64,000 nucleotides of DNA from Sarcocystis neurona (lineage: Eukaryota > Apicomplexa > Conoidasida > Eucoccidiorida > Sarcocystidae). Shown in pieces: positions 25,601 through 35,128 of the stretch. The DNA is taken from contig KL647295.1 of assembly GCA_000727475.1 (NCBI GenBank), positions 1,512,843 to 1,576,842 of the forward strand. The letters run 5' to 3'. Every line of letters begins with the position of its first letter. Within the stretch, counting starts at the first letter, position 1. The translations under genes and the position numbers were made by a program. Under the pieces are notes generated by a model that was given only the letters and a program-made list of their open reading frames with translations, was not told the DNA's origin and did no database searches.

Positions 25601-25929
25601 CCCCCGAAAGAGGTCACTCCCTTTCCTTGCCTCTCTTCTGGATCTGCCGCGTTTGCGACAGACTGGTCACGCAATGTGAACGCGCTCGCGGTAAGCCGAC
25701 GCAATTCGAAAGATGGGACGACTTCTGGTGGTGGCGTTGGTGCTCGCCGGCTCACGGACTGCGCGAATGGGAGACTACTGCTCAAAGCAGTTAAGTGCTG
25801 CGCAAAGCCGTTGTTTCCAAAGATAGAAAGAGCAGTATATAAGAGCAGCAACAGCGACAGTGCCGTCTTCCCGAGAAGACACGGCACATGGCCGCTGGCC
25901 TTAATGTGCGGTAACGGTAAATATAACAT
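10460..25929 (-). CDS. Gene A: secreted cysteine-rich modular protein (multi-exon, 3' end not resolved)
   Basis: Joined exons, read on the minus strand: 25929-24948, 19457-19027, 17006-16925, 15061-14514, 11809-11731, 10642-10460. The running phase is consistent at every junction (1,0,1,0,1,1), giving about 768 residues before the unresolved 3' end. The protein has a signal peptide, a Lys-rich then Pro-rich spacer, and repeated cysteine modules. The modules share W-x-C-[YLF] and C-x3-C-G-x4-C-x-G signatures with gene B at 33973-44243. Family and function are not recognised. A signal peptide plus many evenly spaced cysteines indicates an extracellular or secretory-organelle protein, but that is inference. 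No C-terminal transmembrane or GPI signal was located because the end is missing. Intron sizes are about 5.5, 2.0 (containing the N gap), 1.9, 2.7 and 1.1 kb. The paralogue B supports every exon after the first. Confidence 0.8.
10643..11730 (-). other. Gene A intron 5
   Basis: GTGGGC donor to CCTGGTAG acceptor, 1.1 kb. Nothing else recognised. Confidence 0.65.
11731..11809 (-). CDS. Gene A exon 5: short cysteine micro-exon (79 nt)
   Basis: The acceptor is TTACTGCTCAG (phase 0) and the donor GTTG|GTGGGC (phase 1). It encodes about 26 residues with G-W-T-G-C-A-N-N-C-G-A-F-T-T-C. The counterpart in gene B is 43035-43116, with G-W-T-G-C-I-G-H-C-G-E-F-T-P-C. It is one codon shorter than the 82-nt exons. 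Together with exon 4 it forms one module that begins and ends in phase 1. Confidence 0.8.
11810..14513 (-). other. Gene A intron 4
   Basis: GTAGGT donor to CTGCTCAG acceptor, 2.7 kb. Plus-strand stretches at 13400-13550 and 14060-14180 are pyrimidine-rich, hence purine-rich in the transcript just after exon 4. A Thr/Ser-coding triplet-like stretch at 12660-12830 and an Ala/Val-coding one at 14335-14420 are open, but no splice-consistent exon is evident. Confidence 0.65.
14514..15061 (-). CDS. Gene A exon 4: second cysteine module
   Basis: The acceptor is TTTACCTCAG (phase 1) and the donor AGAAAT|GTAGGT (phase 0). It opens with a segment ending P-C-x5-C-x9-C (motif V-A-T-V-L-N-P-P-K-C) that exon 2 lacks. 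It then repeats the exon 2 plan: C-x6-C-x8-C, A-C-Y-P, R-C-F-D-G-C, P-C-P-G, F-Y-C-S, K-Y-C-Q and W-Q-C-F at the end. Motifs shared with gene B exon 4 (41258-41826) include Y/H-I-V, A-T-V-L-N-P-P, A-G-N, and G-A-G-[YF]-V-A-R-Q-H. One Asn-Gly-Thr and one Asn-Val-Thr are possible N-glycosylation sites. The hydrophobic open frame upstream of 15061 is the pyrimidine-rich intron tract, not protein. Confidence 0.88.
15062..16924 (-). other. Gene A intron 3
   Basis: GTAAGA donor to TACCTCAG acceptor, 1.9 kb. About 430 bases before the acceptor (15062-15500) are strongly pyrimidine-rich in the transcript. A TA microsatellite lies at 15959-15974. Confidence 0.7.
16925..17006 (-). CDS. Gene A exon 3: 82-nt cysteine micro-exon
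   Basis: It is flanked by CGCACGCAG and CCGG|GTAAGA. Entry is phase 0 and exit phase 1. It encodes about 27 residues with G-Y-C-A-D-N-C-G-G-x3-A-C-A-G-G. Gene B has an exon of exactly the same length at 40304-40385 with the matching Y-C-V-D-N-C-G-G-x3-P-C-V-G-G. It completes the half-repeat begun at the end of exon 2. It is too short to be found as an open reading frame and was located by homology to gene B. Confidence 0.85.
17007..19026 (-). other. Gene A intron 2 (with assembly gap)
   Basis: GTAGGC donor to CACGCAG acceptor, 2.0 kb including the N run. No exon seen in the readable part. Confidence 0.65.
18126..18618. other. Assembly gap (run of N)
   Basis: 493 undetermined bases lie inside the gene A intron between exon 2 and exon 3. 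Any exon or repeat here is invisible, and open frames spanning it are artefacts. Confidence 0.99.
19027..19457 (-). CDS. Gene A exon 2: first cysteine module (two half-repeats begin here)
   Basis: The acceptor is TTATTCTTAG after a long pyrimidine tract and is entered in phase 1; the donor is CCG|GTAGGC in phase 0. There are ten cysteines. The order is LC, TLC, PFC, W-R-C-Y, R-C-V-D-E-C-G-G-x3-R-C-A-G, then Y-C-S-S-F-Q, A-L-C-N-F, and W-M-C-L-D at the end. All ten align with exon 2 of gene B (38166-38584) with nearly the same spacing, including the shared C-T-K-[HR]-F, [AD]-A-L-C-N-F-K and R-W-M-C-L-D motifs. A second acceptor 20 bases downstream (CTTACAG) would give phase 0 and would not fit the phase-1 donor of exon 1, so the upstream one was chosen. 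Confidence 0.85.
19863..20078. repeat. ~120-bp tandem duplication in gene A intron 1
   Basis: Two diverged copies share GTTCATACGA, AAAGAAGATGCA, a GCCGGAAAG/ACCGGAAAG block and GGCAAAC-type sequence. A weaker third copy may precede them at about 19790. On the minus strand they translate as repeated F-A-L-S-G-F and S-Y-E-x-D-S, which is the origin of the long open frame there. Confidence 0.85.
23260..23500. repeat. AT-rich simple-sequence region
   Basis: Interrupted TATA/CATA microsatellite tracts over about 240 bp. Confidence 0.85.
24948..25929 (-). CDS. Gene A exon 1: signal peptide plus Lys-rich and Pro-rich spacer
   Basis: It starts at an ATG (25929). A hydrophobic stretch at about residues 22-37 ends near F-A-Q (residues 42-44), a likely signal-peptidase site. 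Residues about 130-240 are dominated by Lys, Arg, Glu and Asp, with many KK/KE/RR pairs. Residues about 245-315 are Pro/Ala/Val-rich with PPP runs. No domain is visible and the region should be disordered. The exon ends at AAG|GTCAGT after one base of a codon (phase 1), and the open frame runs only four codons past that donor. The first exon of gene B has the same position, signal peptide and phase but an unrelated spacer composition. The frame has a clear amino-acid bias and no Cys after the signal region, unlike the downstream exons. Confidence 0.75.
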
Positions 25930-27297
25930 CGTGACAACGTCGCAGGAAGAAAAACGGTACCGACGACAGCAGGTGAACGTGGAGCACAGATACGAAACCT
26001 CCGGTAACTACAATCTGTCATGAATAGGTACGCTAGTTCGTTTTCGCACGTTTTGGAAACCGTTTCCGACTTTCAACAGGCAAAGATGTAACCTCATTAC
26101 AAGCAGACAAACGAAAAGGACAGGCCTTTCTCCCGTACGTCTGTGTGCCGGAGGATTGTTTGAGAGTGTCACAGCAAAGGCAGCGCTCCACAAACAAAGC
26201 CTGCACTGAGCAATTACTTCTGCCCACAGCGACTATGAGATAATTCTTCTTGTACTGCTCCTGTCTGTGTTGCAGCTGTCATCCGCTGTAGCTCCTCTGC
26301 TTCTCCTGCTGCCTGCTGGTCATGCTGTGCCTCCTCTGCACCGTTTGTCCCGTGCCTCCGTAAAGCAGCTGACCCGCACGAGCGCATGGCCCAACACGGC
26401 CTGGTCTCTGCTCCGCAGCGTAAGCTGTGCTGCTGCTGGGGCTGGTGCTGTCGCTTCTCTTCGTGCCACTGGTCGCCCAGCTGCTGAGGAGAGCGTGCGT
26501 CTGCTGTAATGCGTCAGCGACAATATCATTCTCCACCAAAATGTGGACACCCGTTCGAGTACCCTGATGCCCTGCGCAGATGGTCGTGCTGCCTTCAATA
26601 GTGCAGCTCCAATATGGTTTTGCTCGACTGTCACAGTGGGGAGTTTTTACTTCTAGTGCTGCTTCCTCTGCCTAGACACGTGCGGCGAGTGGATGTCCCC
26701 AGCAGAGTTGCCAAGTGGCGAAAGAAAGAACAGTAGACATGTCGTTTCCGCGCTTTTCGCATGCACACAGCAGAGACAGGGCAGATAAAGGCACCAATGC
26801 ACACAAAGATCACCTCAGCGAAAAGGGTCTCATTCTGTTTTCATTGGTCACACCAGTCGATGCTGACCACTTGCCGGTCGTGTACTTTCTCCTTACATAA
26901 GCATCACTTGCCGCTGTCCAGCACCACCAGTGGCCCTCTAGTCCTCGCGCAACCGCTGCGGCGGGACAGGACGTCGTGGAGACACAGGACATCACAGATG
27001 GAGCCGAGACCCACACGAGTGTCCTTTAGTCGAGCGCTACCACCAGTTTTCCGCAACTTTTGACACAGTCTCCATTCCCTACCATGCGTAATGCCCGTGT
27101 ACGTCCGCGTACTCTTGCACCTTTCTGTAAGATGCAACACTGCTGTCATCTCTTGCAATCCAGTCCAACGTAACTCAACAACGTGCGTGTCTAGTAGGCG
27201 AAAGACGTTGATGTGCCGCGGGTAATATGACGACTGCATCTTGATTTCTGTCGACCATTTTTAAACCGCTTAATGAGACACAAATTCTTTATTATAG

Positions 27298-28200
27298 TGC
27301 CGTGGAGCAGCATCGGTGCCACACTCCTACCGACTACATCAAACCCACTCCAGCCAAACGCTGCATGCAGGCCCACAAACGAAGCTTTGAGAGTTGTTGG
27401 AACTTCTCACTGTTCGAAACTTCACTTGCGTCCAACGAAGGAGATTGTCCTGCGGCGCTTTCAACTGCTCTACTACGGCGCAGTGGGTGTTTTGATGCAG
27501 AAAGCTTTATTATGTATATGCCTTTTAGGAAACGAACACGGGGACGCGTGGAGCGCTCTGCCGTCGTTGCTACAGCCGTAAGAACTCGGTGAGTGTGGAT
27601 TCGCCTGGCGCTCCGGTGTGCGTTGGACCGAACACGTCTCACGAAACCAGTCTGTTACCTCACTAGATCTAGCCTGCCAGCTCTGCCTGATGGTGCTCCA
27701 CTTTTGAGCTACTGCAACCGTACTGCAATCTGGTGTTTGTGTGACGGATAGCACAGGAATTAGTACCGCTACAAGTCGCGAGTACAGTGTTGGCTCACTT
27801 ACGAGACTTTTCCGGCGTCGAACCGCGTTTACTGCGAGCGCAAAATCAAAAAGAAGTTACAGCTTTTCGACGCCCTGTGGCGCATGAGCATCAAGCGGGG
27901 CTACAACCATTGCAAGCTTCGGGAAAATGATCACTCATTTGCATACATATCTGAACTTTAACGCTGATGTACCGGCACCGTTGCTGCGGAAACACATCAA
28001 GTGGCTGGCTGGTATACCGTGAATTACAGGCCTTCAGACTATCATGCAGACTTCGCCTGTATTTGCTCACAGTGGGTGCGTCCCCCTGAAAAGGTGCTCA
28101 CACCAAATAATTTTGCTGACCTCTACGCTGGCGGTGCAGTCACCTGCGTTACGCATCGCCTTTCCCGACGGAGAAGCAGGTCGCCACGCACGGCCTTTCG
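27298..28200 (+). CDS. Possible multi-exon gene in the A-B intergenic region
   Basis: Three coding-like stretches lie on the plus strand. 27298-27577 follows TTTATTATAG and ends at CC|GTAAGA, with another good donor (GTGAGT) 11 bases on. 27797-27961 is a basic stretch with V-Y-C-E-R-K-I-K-K-K, ending in TAA. 28038-28200 lies between CCTTCAG and a GTAAAC donor and contains F-A-C-I-C-S-Q-W and V-T-C-V. Phases of the first two can be joined, but the third does not fit the same chain. The cysteines do not match the gene A/B signatures. The minus strand also has an open frame over 27473-27754, so strand is uncertain. Confidence 0.25.
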
Positions 28201-30285
28201 GTAAACTCCACTCCGTAGTGAGGCACCTGCTGCTACTTACAAGGTGCGCAATGCTGTGCTTTCCACCGCTTTCAGGTGGACTGTCCTACACGCGGAATAG
28301 GTAGAAGGGACTAATCCTACGACGAATGACTAGGGAACACCAGAAACGAAAGTCCCGAGGAGACTGGTATGTCTTGTTCTCAGTCAAATGGTTGTACGCA
28401 CATCAGAATCTTCGTGGCAGAAAGGCTCGTATCGCTGTGCACTTTCGCCTCTCAGTAGACTTCATGCGAAGCGCGTGACGTCATGTTGGTGAGACCACCT
28501 CCTTTAAAAAAAAAAAACAGATATCTCTGGGATGTTTCGAACGTGCTCCAGTTGCACCAAGAGTCCCCACGTGGCTGAGTACTAGGACCTGCTGTACTGC
28601 GATTACAATTTCGTATGTCTGGAAGTCTATGGTGTTGGAGTTATGGTCGCTGTCCGACGGCAGAACAGCTCTACACAGAATGCAGTACTTCGCACGATCG
28701 TATTCCTGCCGTTTGGAACATTGGTGAGCGGGTATCACCAGTAGGTCCGATACTGCGCAGTGGCAGAACTAGTGCGACACTCAGAAATCGCCTTTACCTC
28801 AAGACAAAGGTATTGACAGTTTTACGACCCCACTTGCTAGACAGGGAATTCTAAAGTATTCTGAAGACAGAATACGAGGAGTTGTGTGTGACATTTACGG
28901 AAAGACTGGAAGTCTAGTACTGCTGAGGTATCCTGAACTACCAGGACACTTCTCTGTCTTATAGTCCAAGCAGTTTCCTTTTGTCGAGAGAAACGCTGAA
29001 TACACAGAACCTTTCTAAAGCTGTCGATTAACAACATACAAAAGTTCTTATAATTCTGTTTAAGTTGAGCGACACCTGGTGAGCTCCTACAACCGTTAGT
29101 CAGCTTTGGATACCAGTAGCTTAAAAACAGATCTGGGAACTTGCTCTAAGATACAGATTTTATTCTAGGGCCGATACCACGTGCTGGAAGAACGGGGGGT
29201 TCTTAAGCTTTGGTGTGCAATAGAGAGGAGGGCACGTTCAGAAGCCACCCATGTACACACCTAACAAAACCCGTTTGCGGGGGGTCGCTGACGCCAGATT
29301 ATGTAATAGATTTCCTTGCTAGGTCTTTCTCAAACAGGAAATTCCATTTTTGGCGACCAATCAAACGGTAGGACTGAGCAGTTCCGGTTGACTTCCGTGA
29401 GAGCTAGGGGTGGCGCAGAAGCGAAAATGCGTTCCACGGGCTCCGGAAAACTATCAGTCCTGAGTCCTTGACAAAAGTTATCTACTAGCGTAGGTGTCCA
29501 GAAGCCGGATACGTCGTAAGCTAAGCAACCACAGTTTTAACCAGTTTTCGCGCCTTGAATGTGAGGTACAAAAAAATGCGAAAAATGACATCGTTGAATA
29601 TCTCCTCTGTCCCACAAACTGAGTTCAACAATTCTTCAATTATGCGTCTACAGCGTACACAGGTTTGCAGATTTTGAGACATGCATGCTTGCGCTTAGGT
29701 GTAGGCAAAGGTGTCGTCACTGCTTCAGCACTTATTTGTACCGGCAGCTTAGTTTAAACACAAGCGGACGATCAAGCATACGCCTGTGCAGACGCGTACA
29801 GTGAGGTAGTACTCTCGTTTTTGTTCTACTTTTCCTCCGTTGAGGACCCTACACAGTGGTATACAGAATAGGCAAAGTGGGCACTAGCATGCATTGCAAG
29901 ACACCTACGATCTTCGAGCTTCACATCTGCACACCGCAGTACCACACGATTATAAACTATACCACGCACTGGATAAAGAATGACAGGTGCAGTTGAGTTT
30001 AGGGCGTGCTGTCAATAAAATCATGGTGTTGGCCGAAATGTTAACATAGCATGAGATAACGTTCATAAATGGGAAACTACGTTTTCGTTATCGTGGCGTT
30101 CCATACGTACATGCGCTGGATACATATAGAGGAACCATATGTGTATACGTCCGCTTGTCAATACACGCTTTATAAAATATGACATTAAGCTGCAAAACTG
30201 ATGTAACGCACGACACTTTACAGATTCGCGGAGGTCTGCAGACGTACCTGCTCGAAGGTCGAAAATTGTGCTGTATTGTTGGTGT

Positions 30286-30309
30286 CACACACACACACAC
30301 ACACACACA
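30286..30309. repeat. (CA)n microsatellite
   Basis: About twelve perfect CA units. Confidence 0.95.
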
Positions 30310-31867
30310 AAAACCCACGCGGGGACTACAATCATATGTAGATATAGAGACGGAGAGGTGTACCTACAGGGACGGGCATACGTTCCTGTTGTTATTCACT
30401 TGAGCGGTCCTGCACACGTAAAACAACTCCGTACGCTAGTTTCGACATGTGCGGTTGCGAGTAGCTGCCTCAAACGTGAGAATACCAAGACACTAAATAC
30501 TTGCACGGAACGCCGGAAACGTCTGCGACCGGATGGGCTACAATCACAGTGCCCTGAAGTGTCCTTCAAAAGTATGCACCATCTGCATGATGTCCAATAA
30601 AGAGCTTCACACGACTGTAAATACCGTTGTTTCCCCTGTAGACGTGTACGGCTCCGCGGACGTTTATTTATTGAACGGTCACCATTGTCTAGCCTGCGGC
30701 TACAAGGCCCACAGTAAACGACCTCCAATATTGTGTGTGAAGACCCGCATAAACGACTCCTACGTGACTGGCAGACTGAGTGTAGCACCGTGTTTGAAAG
30801 AATCATATTGTATTGGGGAAAAGCCGCAGTCATGTTTTTTTAAATATAGCTCACTATAAATTCACTAACAACTCCGCTAGTAGGCATCTAACACTTCGAA
30901 GTGCAGTTCGGCACCAGTCCAAGTGTACGTGGTGTGACAGTGTTCGATTGATGGGACGAATTTCAACACACTTCAACTTGCACCAACAGAATTGAAGAGC
31001 TGCAGTAAGTACATACACCTTCCACATAATCTCGCCAACACGCTAACGCATACAGTCCCAACGAAAGAGTGGGGGAGAAATTCCTGCAGTGCGCGTGGAA
31101 AAGTTCACAACTGTCCCTTTTTCCGTGCTGTGGAGCTCGTGCAGACCAGGTTTCGGAAGTGGGTTAGTGACCGTAGAAGAAAACGTCAGTTTAGGAGAAG
31201 ACGAACACTAGGAAACTTACAGTAGCTATCTGTAAGTGTCTGGAGTGCAGAATTTGAAGCGACAGTGTGTGACCAGGTAGCTAGCGCTTTCCGTCTTTGC
31301 TAGAAAAGTTACAAACCTCTCATTAGTAACGAGAGGTAATCAACGAGAAGGGTTTAGCCTCGTACAATGTCTAAAAATCCCTTCAAATTGCAGGCATCGG
31401 CAGTTACGCCGTCGGCTTTGAGCACGAAAGTATGGTACGGAGAGGTGACAAAGAGTCAGAGCACCGCTAAATAGAGAGGATGTGCTGACGGTGGAAGTAC
31501 CGAGCGTCAGTAGAGATGAACGGGTGTCCGTATGTGTATGACGGTACGAACACTGGAAAGAAGGAATAGGATATTGAGGAGAGAAACATGGAAATGCGTA
31601 TGGCGAAAGGTAAGTGCACAACCGTTTACCACAGTGAAGTACCTTCCTGCGGTGCACAGTGTATAACGTAAGACTCTGCAGGCCGCCACGCAGTATACGC
31701 AACAAGAGAGCATGTAAGAGACGAGTGCGACGGCCACGAAGGGGTCGCCACTGGCGTGCAAGGGTGGGACCAGTGCGTGGGCGGTGGTGTTATTCTACCC
31801 GCATACGTGAGAAAGAGAATATCTACATAACTCACTATCGATACACGTATACTTACGCGTACTGAAG

Positions 31868-32090
31868 GGTTCGGTGTATATGGAGGATGTTCAGAGGGCA
31901 AAACAGTTGAACGTGACTCAAACGAATATATCGGCCACTAGCCACTTGAGGAGGAAAACGGAGTTTAGCTGACAGTAAATTCGGTCTATATGGGAGACGT
32001 AAAGAGGAAAACGGTTGAAGGTGACTCAAACGGAGATGTGGGCCACTAGCCACCTGCGGAGGAAAGTGGAGTGGAGCTGACAAGAAATTC
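31868..32090. repeat. ~112-bp tandem duplication
   Basis: Two copies with shared GGTGACTCAAACG/CGTGACTCAAACG, GGCCACTAGCCAC and GGAGCTGACA/TTAGCTGACA blocks. It lies upstream of gene B. Confidence 0.88.
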
Positions 32091-33221
32091 TGGTGTCTGT
32101 GTGGCCTACCGACGATGAACGTGGATTTCCACTCTCACAATTGAGTACTCATCTAGGCGTCTACGGAAAGGCATATAGATCTCTTCGCGTTCACGGTGGA
32201 AAAATTAGATGACGACAGAGTACTTGCAATAACGGCGTTACAGCGTCTGAAGCAGTGCGTGCAGGCATTATATGCCCGTAGACCAGTTCAGGCCTACGTG
32301 TGTGTACGCCTTCTGCACTTGTGCTGTATCTATACGATTCAATAAAGGATAGGGCCCCGACACGGGAATTCGCCAAAACCAACGGTCAGTCCTTGTATGC
32401 TCACGCCGGTTGATATTGTACCGCACAGGATGCGTTTCTGGTCCCAACTCACTTCACATTCTCCAGCCTACCACTTCAGACAATCCACGTGCACCCGTTT
32501 CGCGCCCTCTGGGCACCTGGTGAAAGTCAGGTAGTTCTGAGTCTGTTCCTGTGTCCCAGTTGTCTTTGGCTGTGTCCACGTCATTCTGACTGTGTGCCTG
32601 TCGGAGAAAACCGACACTTCGACTTATACGACCATGCACGCCTCTTCACTTCATATGGAACGTCACGCGGCGGTCACCTGTTCAGGTACAACTGTTTTTT
32701 TTCTCGTTAAGGTTGCAAGCACGTGCTTCTGTGTATGTGAATGTTGCGGAGATCTGTTGTACCTTTGGGCTCCCTGGTATAGTCAAAAGAAGCCTAGGGT
32801 TCTGTACTCTCTCTCTCGATACTTTCCCTATAACGAATGCAGAAAAAGTGTTCACGCGGTGAAGGGTTACCACACTCTCTATATATACACATATATGTAT
32901 ACATGCAGGGTAGCATCAAAGTGCGTCTTCCATGATAATGCTACTGATGAAGAGACACGTGTATTTATCATTGTATGATCTGCCCTACGTCTGCAGTCGT
33001 GGCTTCCGAAAATAGACACAAACCGCAGCAGCGGTGTTGTGCTGTAGCGTCTCCTTCCACCCTCGTTGTGGTTCATGCCTTCTGTCTTCATCGTCCGGAC
33101 ACGAAGGAATCTGAAGTTGTGGGAAATCAACTACGAACCGGCGGTGTGTTCCCACCTTGTCTGGCGTGTTCCTTCCGGTCGTTTACCGCCGCATCGTGTC
33201 TGTGCCGCGGCAGTCAAGTCT

Positions 33222-33326
33222 GGTGCCTCTGCTTCTGCTGCTACTGCTTCTGCTGCTGCTGCTTCTGCTGCTGCTGCTTCTGCTGCTGCTACTTCTGCTG
33301 CAGCTGCTTCTGCTGCTGCTGCTGCG
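33222..33326. repeat. 15-nt GCT/TCT triplet array upstream of gene B
   Basis: About seven units of GCTTCTGCTGCTGCT with single-triplet variants (ACT, GCA). On the plus strand one frame reads A-S-A-A-A repeats to a TAG. Whether it is translated is unknown. Confidence 0.9.
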
Positions 33327-33972
33327 TAGCCTCTGAAGCCCGTCCTCCTCATCCTTCTTACCCCTTGGCCAATGCCTATTGAGCCTTCGTTGCAGGGACC
33401 AGCGAAATGGATTACTGTTCTGGTGGTGGAGAGCGTTGCCGCTCCTCGCACCCACTCTTGCTGCTACTCCTGCTGGTGCTTCGGCTGGGTGGCGTGTAGC
33501 AGCCGCAGCCACCCCAGCAAACAGAGTGTGAGACAGTGGCGCTGACACAGGTACCAGATTCTTGTCTCTTTTCCTTGGTCGGCGTGGCCGGAGGAAGACG
33601 CAGCAGACACCGCATGGCCACTCGCATGCGAGTGCAATTTGCTGCTGCGTTTATTCCAACTAAAAGACTCATCTTTCTCAACAAAGTACACAGCTTCCCT
33701 TGCGTCTGTCAAAACTCAGCTGCAGGAGAGCTTGGCCGAGTCGGTAGGCCTTCGCCCCCCCCTCTGCGAAATCTTCAAAATTGTGCCTTCTCGCTGCTAC
33801 TGTTCCGGGTATAGTCTTTTTATATATCGCCTCCTTATCAGGTAGTGCGTTTCTGCGCCTATTTTCTTCCCTCCGCTAAAGGTCTTGCTCTTCGTTACAA
33901 ACTCTGCTGACATTCCCCCCTGCCGCGGCGCGCTCCCTGTGGGCCTTACTGTTGCCAGCTTGACTCTTTGCC

Positions 33973-35128
33973 ATGATGAAGCAGTATAATTTCTGCAGTA
34001 CGTCGAACAGGCGGATTTTCGTCCGTCCTGCGCTGCTGTCCCGTGCAGCTTCCACGTGTCTACTGTTGTTTCTGTCAGTACCTTGGTTCTGCGAACAGTT
34101 CGGCGCAGCGCAAGTTCCAAATATGGCCTCGGCTGCAGTCCCCCACATGCCAACCAGTGCGTACGCGCCTGCACCAGCCTTCCCCCAAGCTAGCCCTATG
34201 CTTACTCACGGGCAGGAGCAGAAAGCTTTGGTGACGGTGGCGGTTCCTTCCGCACCGGCTGCGAATCCAGGCGGCCCGTACCAGTACTCTAGGCCCAGCA
34301 GTCTTGTACCAGCGTCTCCTGCGTCCGCACCTTCTCTCTTCTGCCCCCCTGGACTGTATACCAGAGACACGCAAGTCTTTACTGCGAGAGCTGCTTCTGC
34401 TCCATCCGGAGCCACGCCTGCCGCAGACGCTTCAGGACGCAGAATAACCGGTAAACCCATCAGCGGTGCCGCTTATTCTCCGTTTCCGGAGTGCGCAGTC
34501 AGACCTCTTGCCCTCCCTGCGTCCACAATTGCAGCGCCACCTAGTAACGTCGTTGTTATGCCCAGAGTTCCACCAAGCAGTCTCCAGCCCTCGGCAGCTG
34601 TTCGTCGCCGTAGCTCTCGCGCAGGTGCATACATAGCAGTTACTGAAGCTCACCGTGCAACATCACCCCCGAGGACGGTCATACAGCAGCAACCGCTTCA
34701 GGCCGCCAGGGGCCACAAGACACTTTGCATCCGCCGCACCTGGCCGTCCTCTCGCTTCAGAGAGAGCAGCTCGCACGTGTACACACAACTGTGCGCCCCT
34801 GTTTCCACGCTGCATACTTACGACCCTGTCGCCCCTCCTGTGCTCACAACGACACCTGTAGCCGCTATGCATCCGCAGAGACCAGGAGCAAGACCCGTGA
34901 TTCCTCGTTACGGCCCTGCACAGGCACCTGGGCGCGGCCACGTCATTTCTGTACAAGAGGATTATGCCTTCTCCGAAGGAGACAGACGGGATGAGAAAAC
35001 ACCTGTACGTGCTCCGTCGCGTATGTCAGTGGAGGCAGAAGAGCATGAAAGAACGTGGACACCAAGCGATTTTGCACCTCCTCCTGACTCTCAATTTCAC
35101 GTCATGGGAAGACCAGAGTCTGCTAAAG
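33973..35128 (+). CDS. Gene B exon 1: signal peptide plus Pro/Ala/Ser-rich spacer
   Basis: An ATG at 33973 (a second Met follows at once) opens a frame with a hydrophobic core at residues about 25-38 and a likely cleavage after G-A-A (residues 44-46). About 330 residues rich in Pro, Ala, Ser, Val and Thr follow, with few cysteines and no recognised domain. The donor AAAG|GTACGC leaves phase 1, as in gene A exon 1. The frame remains open to 35313, so a longer unspliced form cannot be excluded, but the homologous acceptor at 38166 fits only a phase-1 exit. Confidence 0.75.

Larger units (their letters stand above)
25930..33972. other. Shared upstream region between divergent genes A and B
   Basis: Eight kb separate the two start codons. 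It must hold both promoters and 5' UTRs, but no promoter motif could be assigned. It contains a triplet-rich open stretch at 26275-26508 after a good plus-strand acceptor, the weak gene candidate at 27298-28200, a (CA)n run, a ~112-bp tandem duplication and a 15-nt GCT/TCT-type repeat array at 33222-33326. The stretch 28860-30250 shows nothing. Confidence 0.6.
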
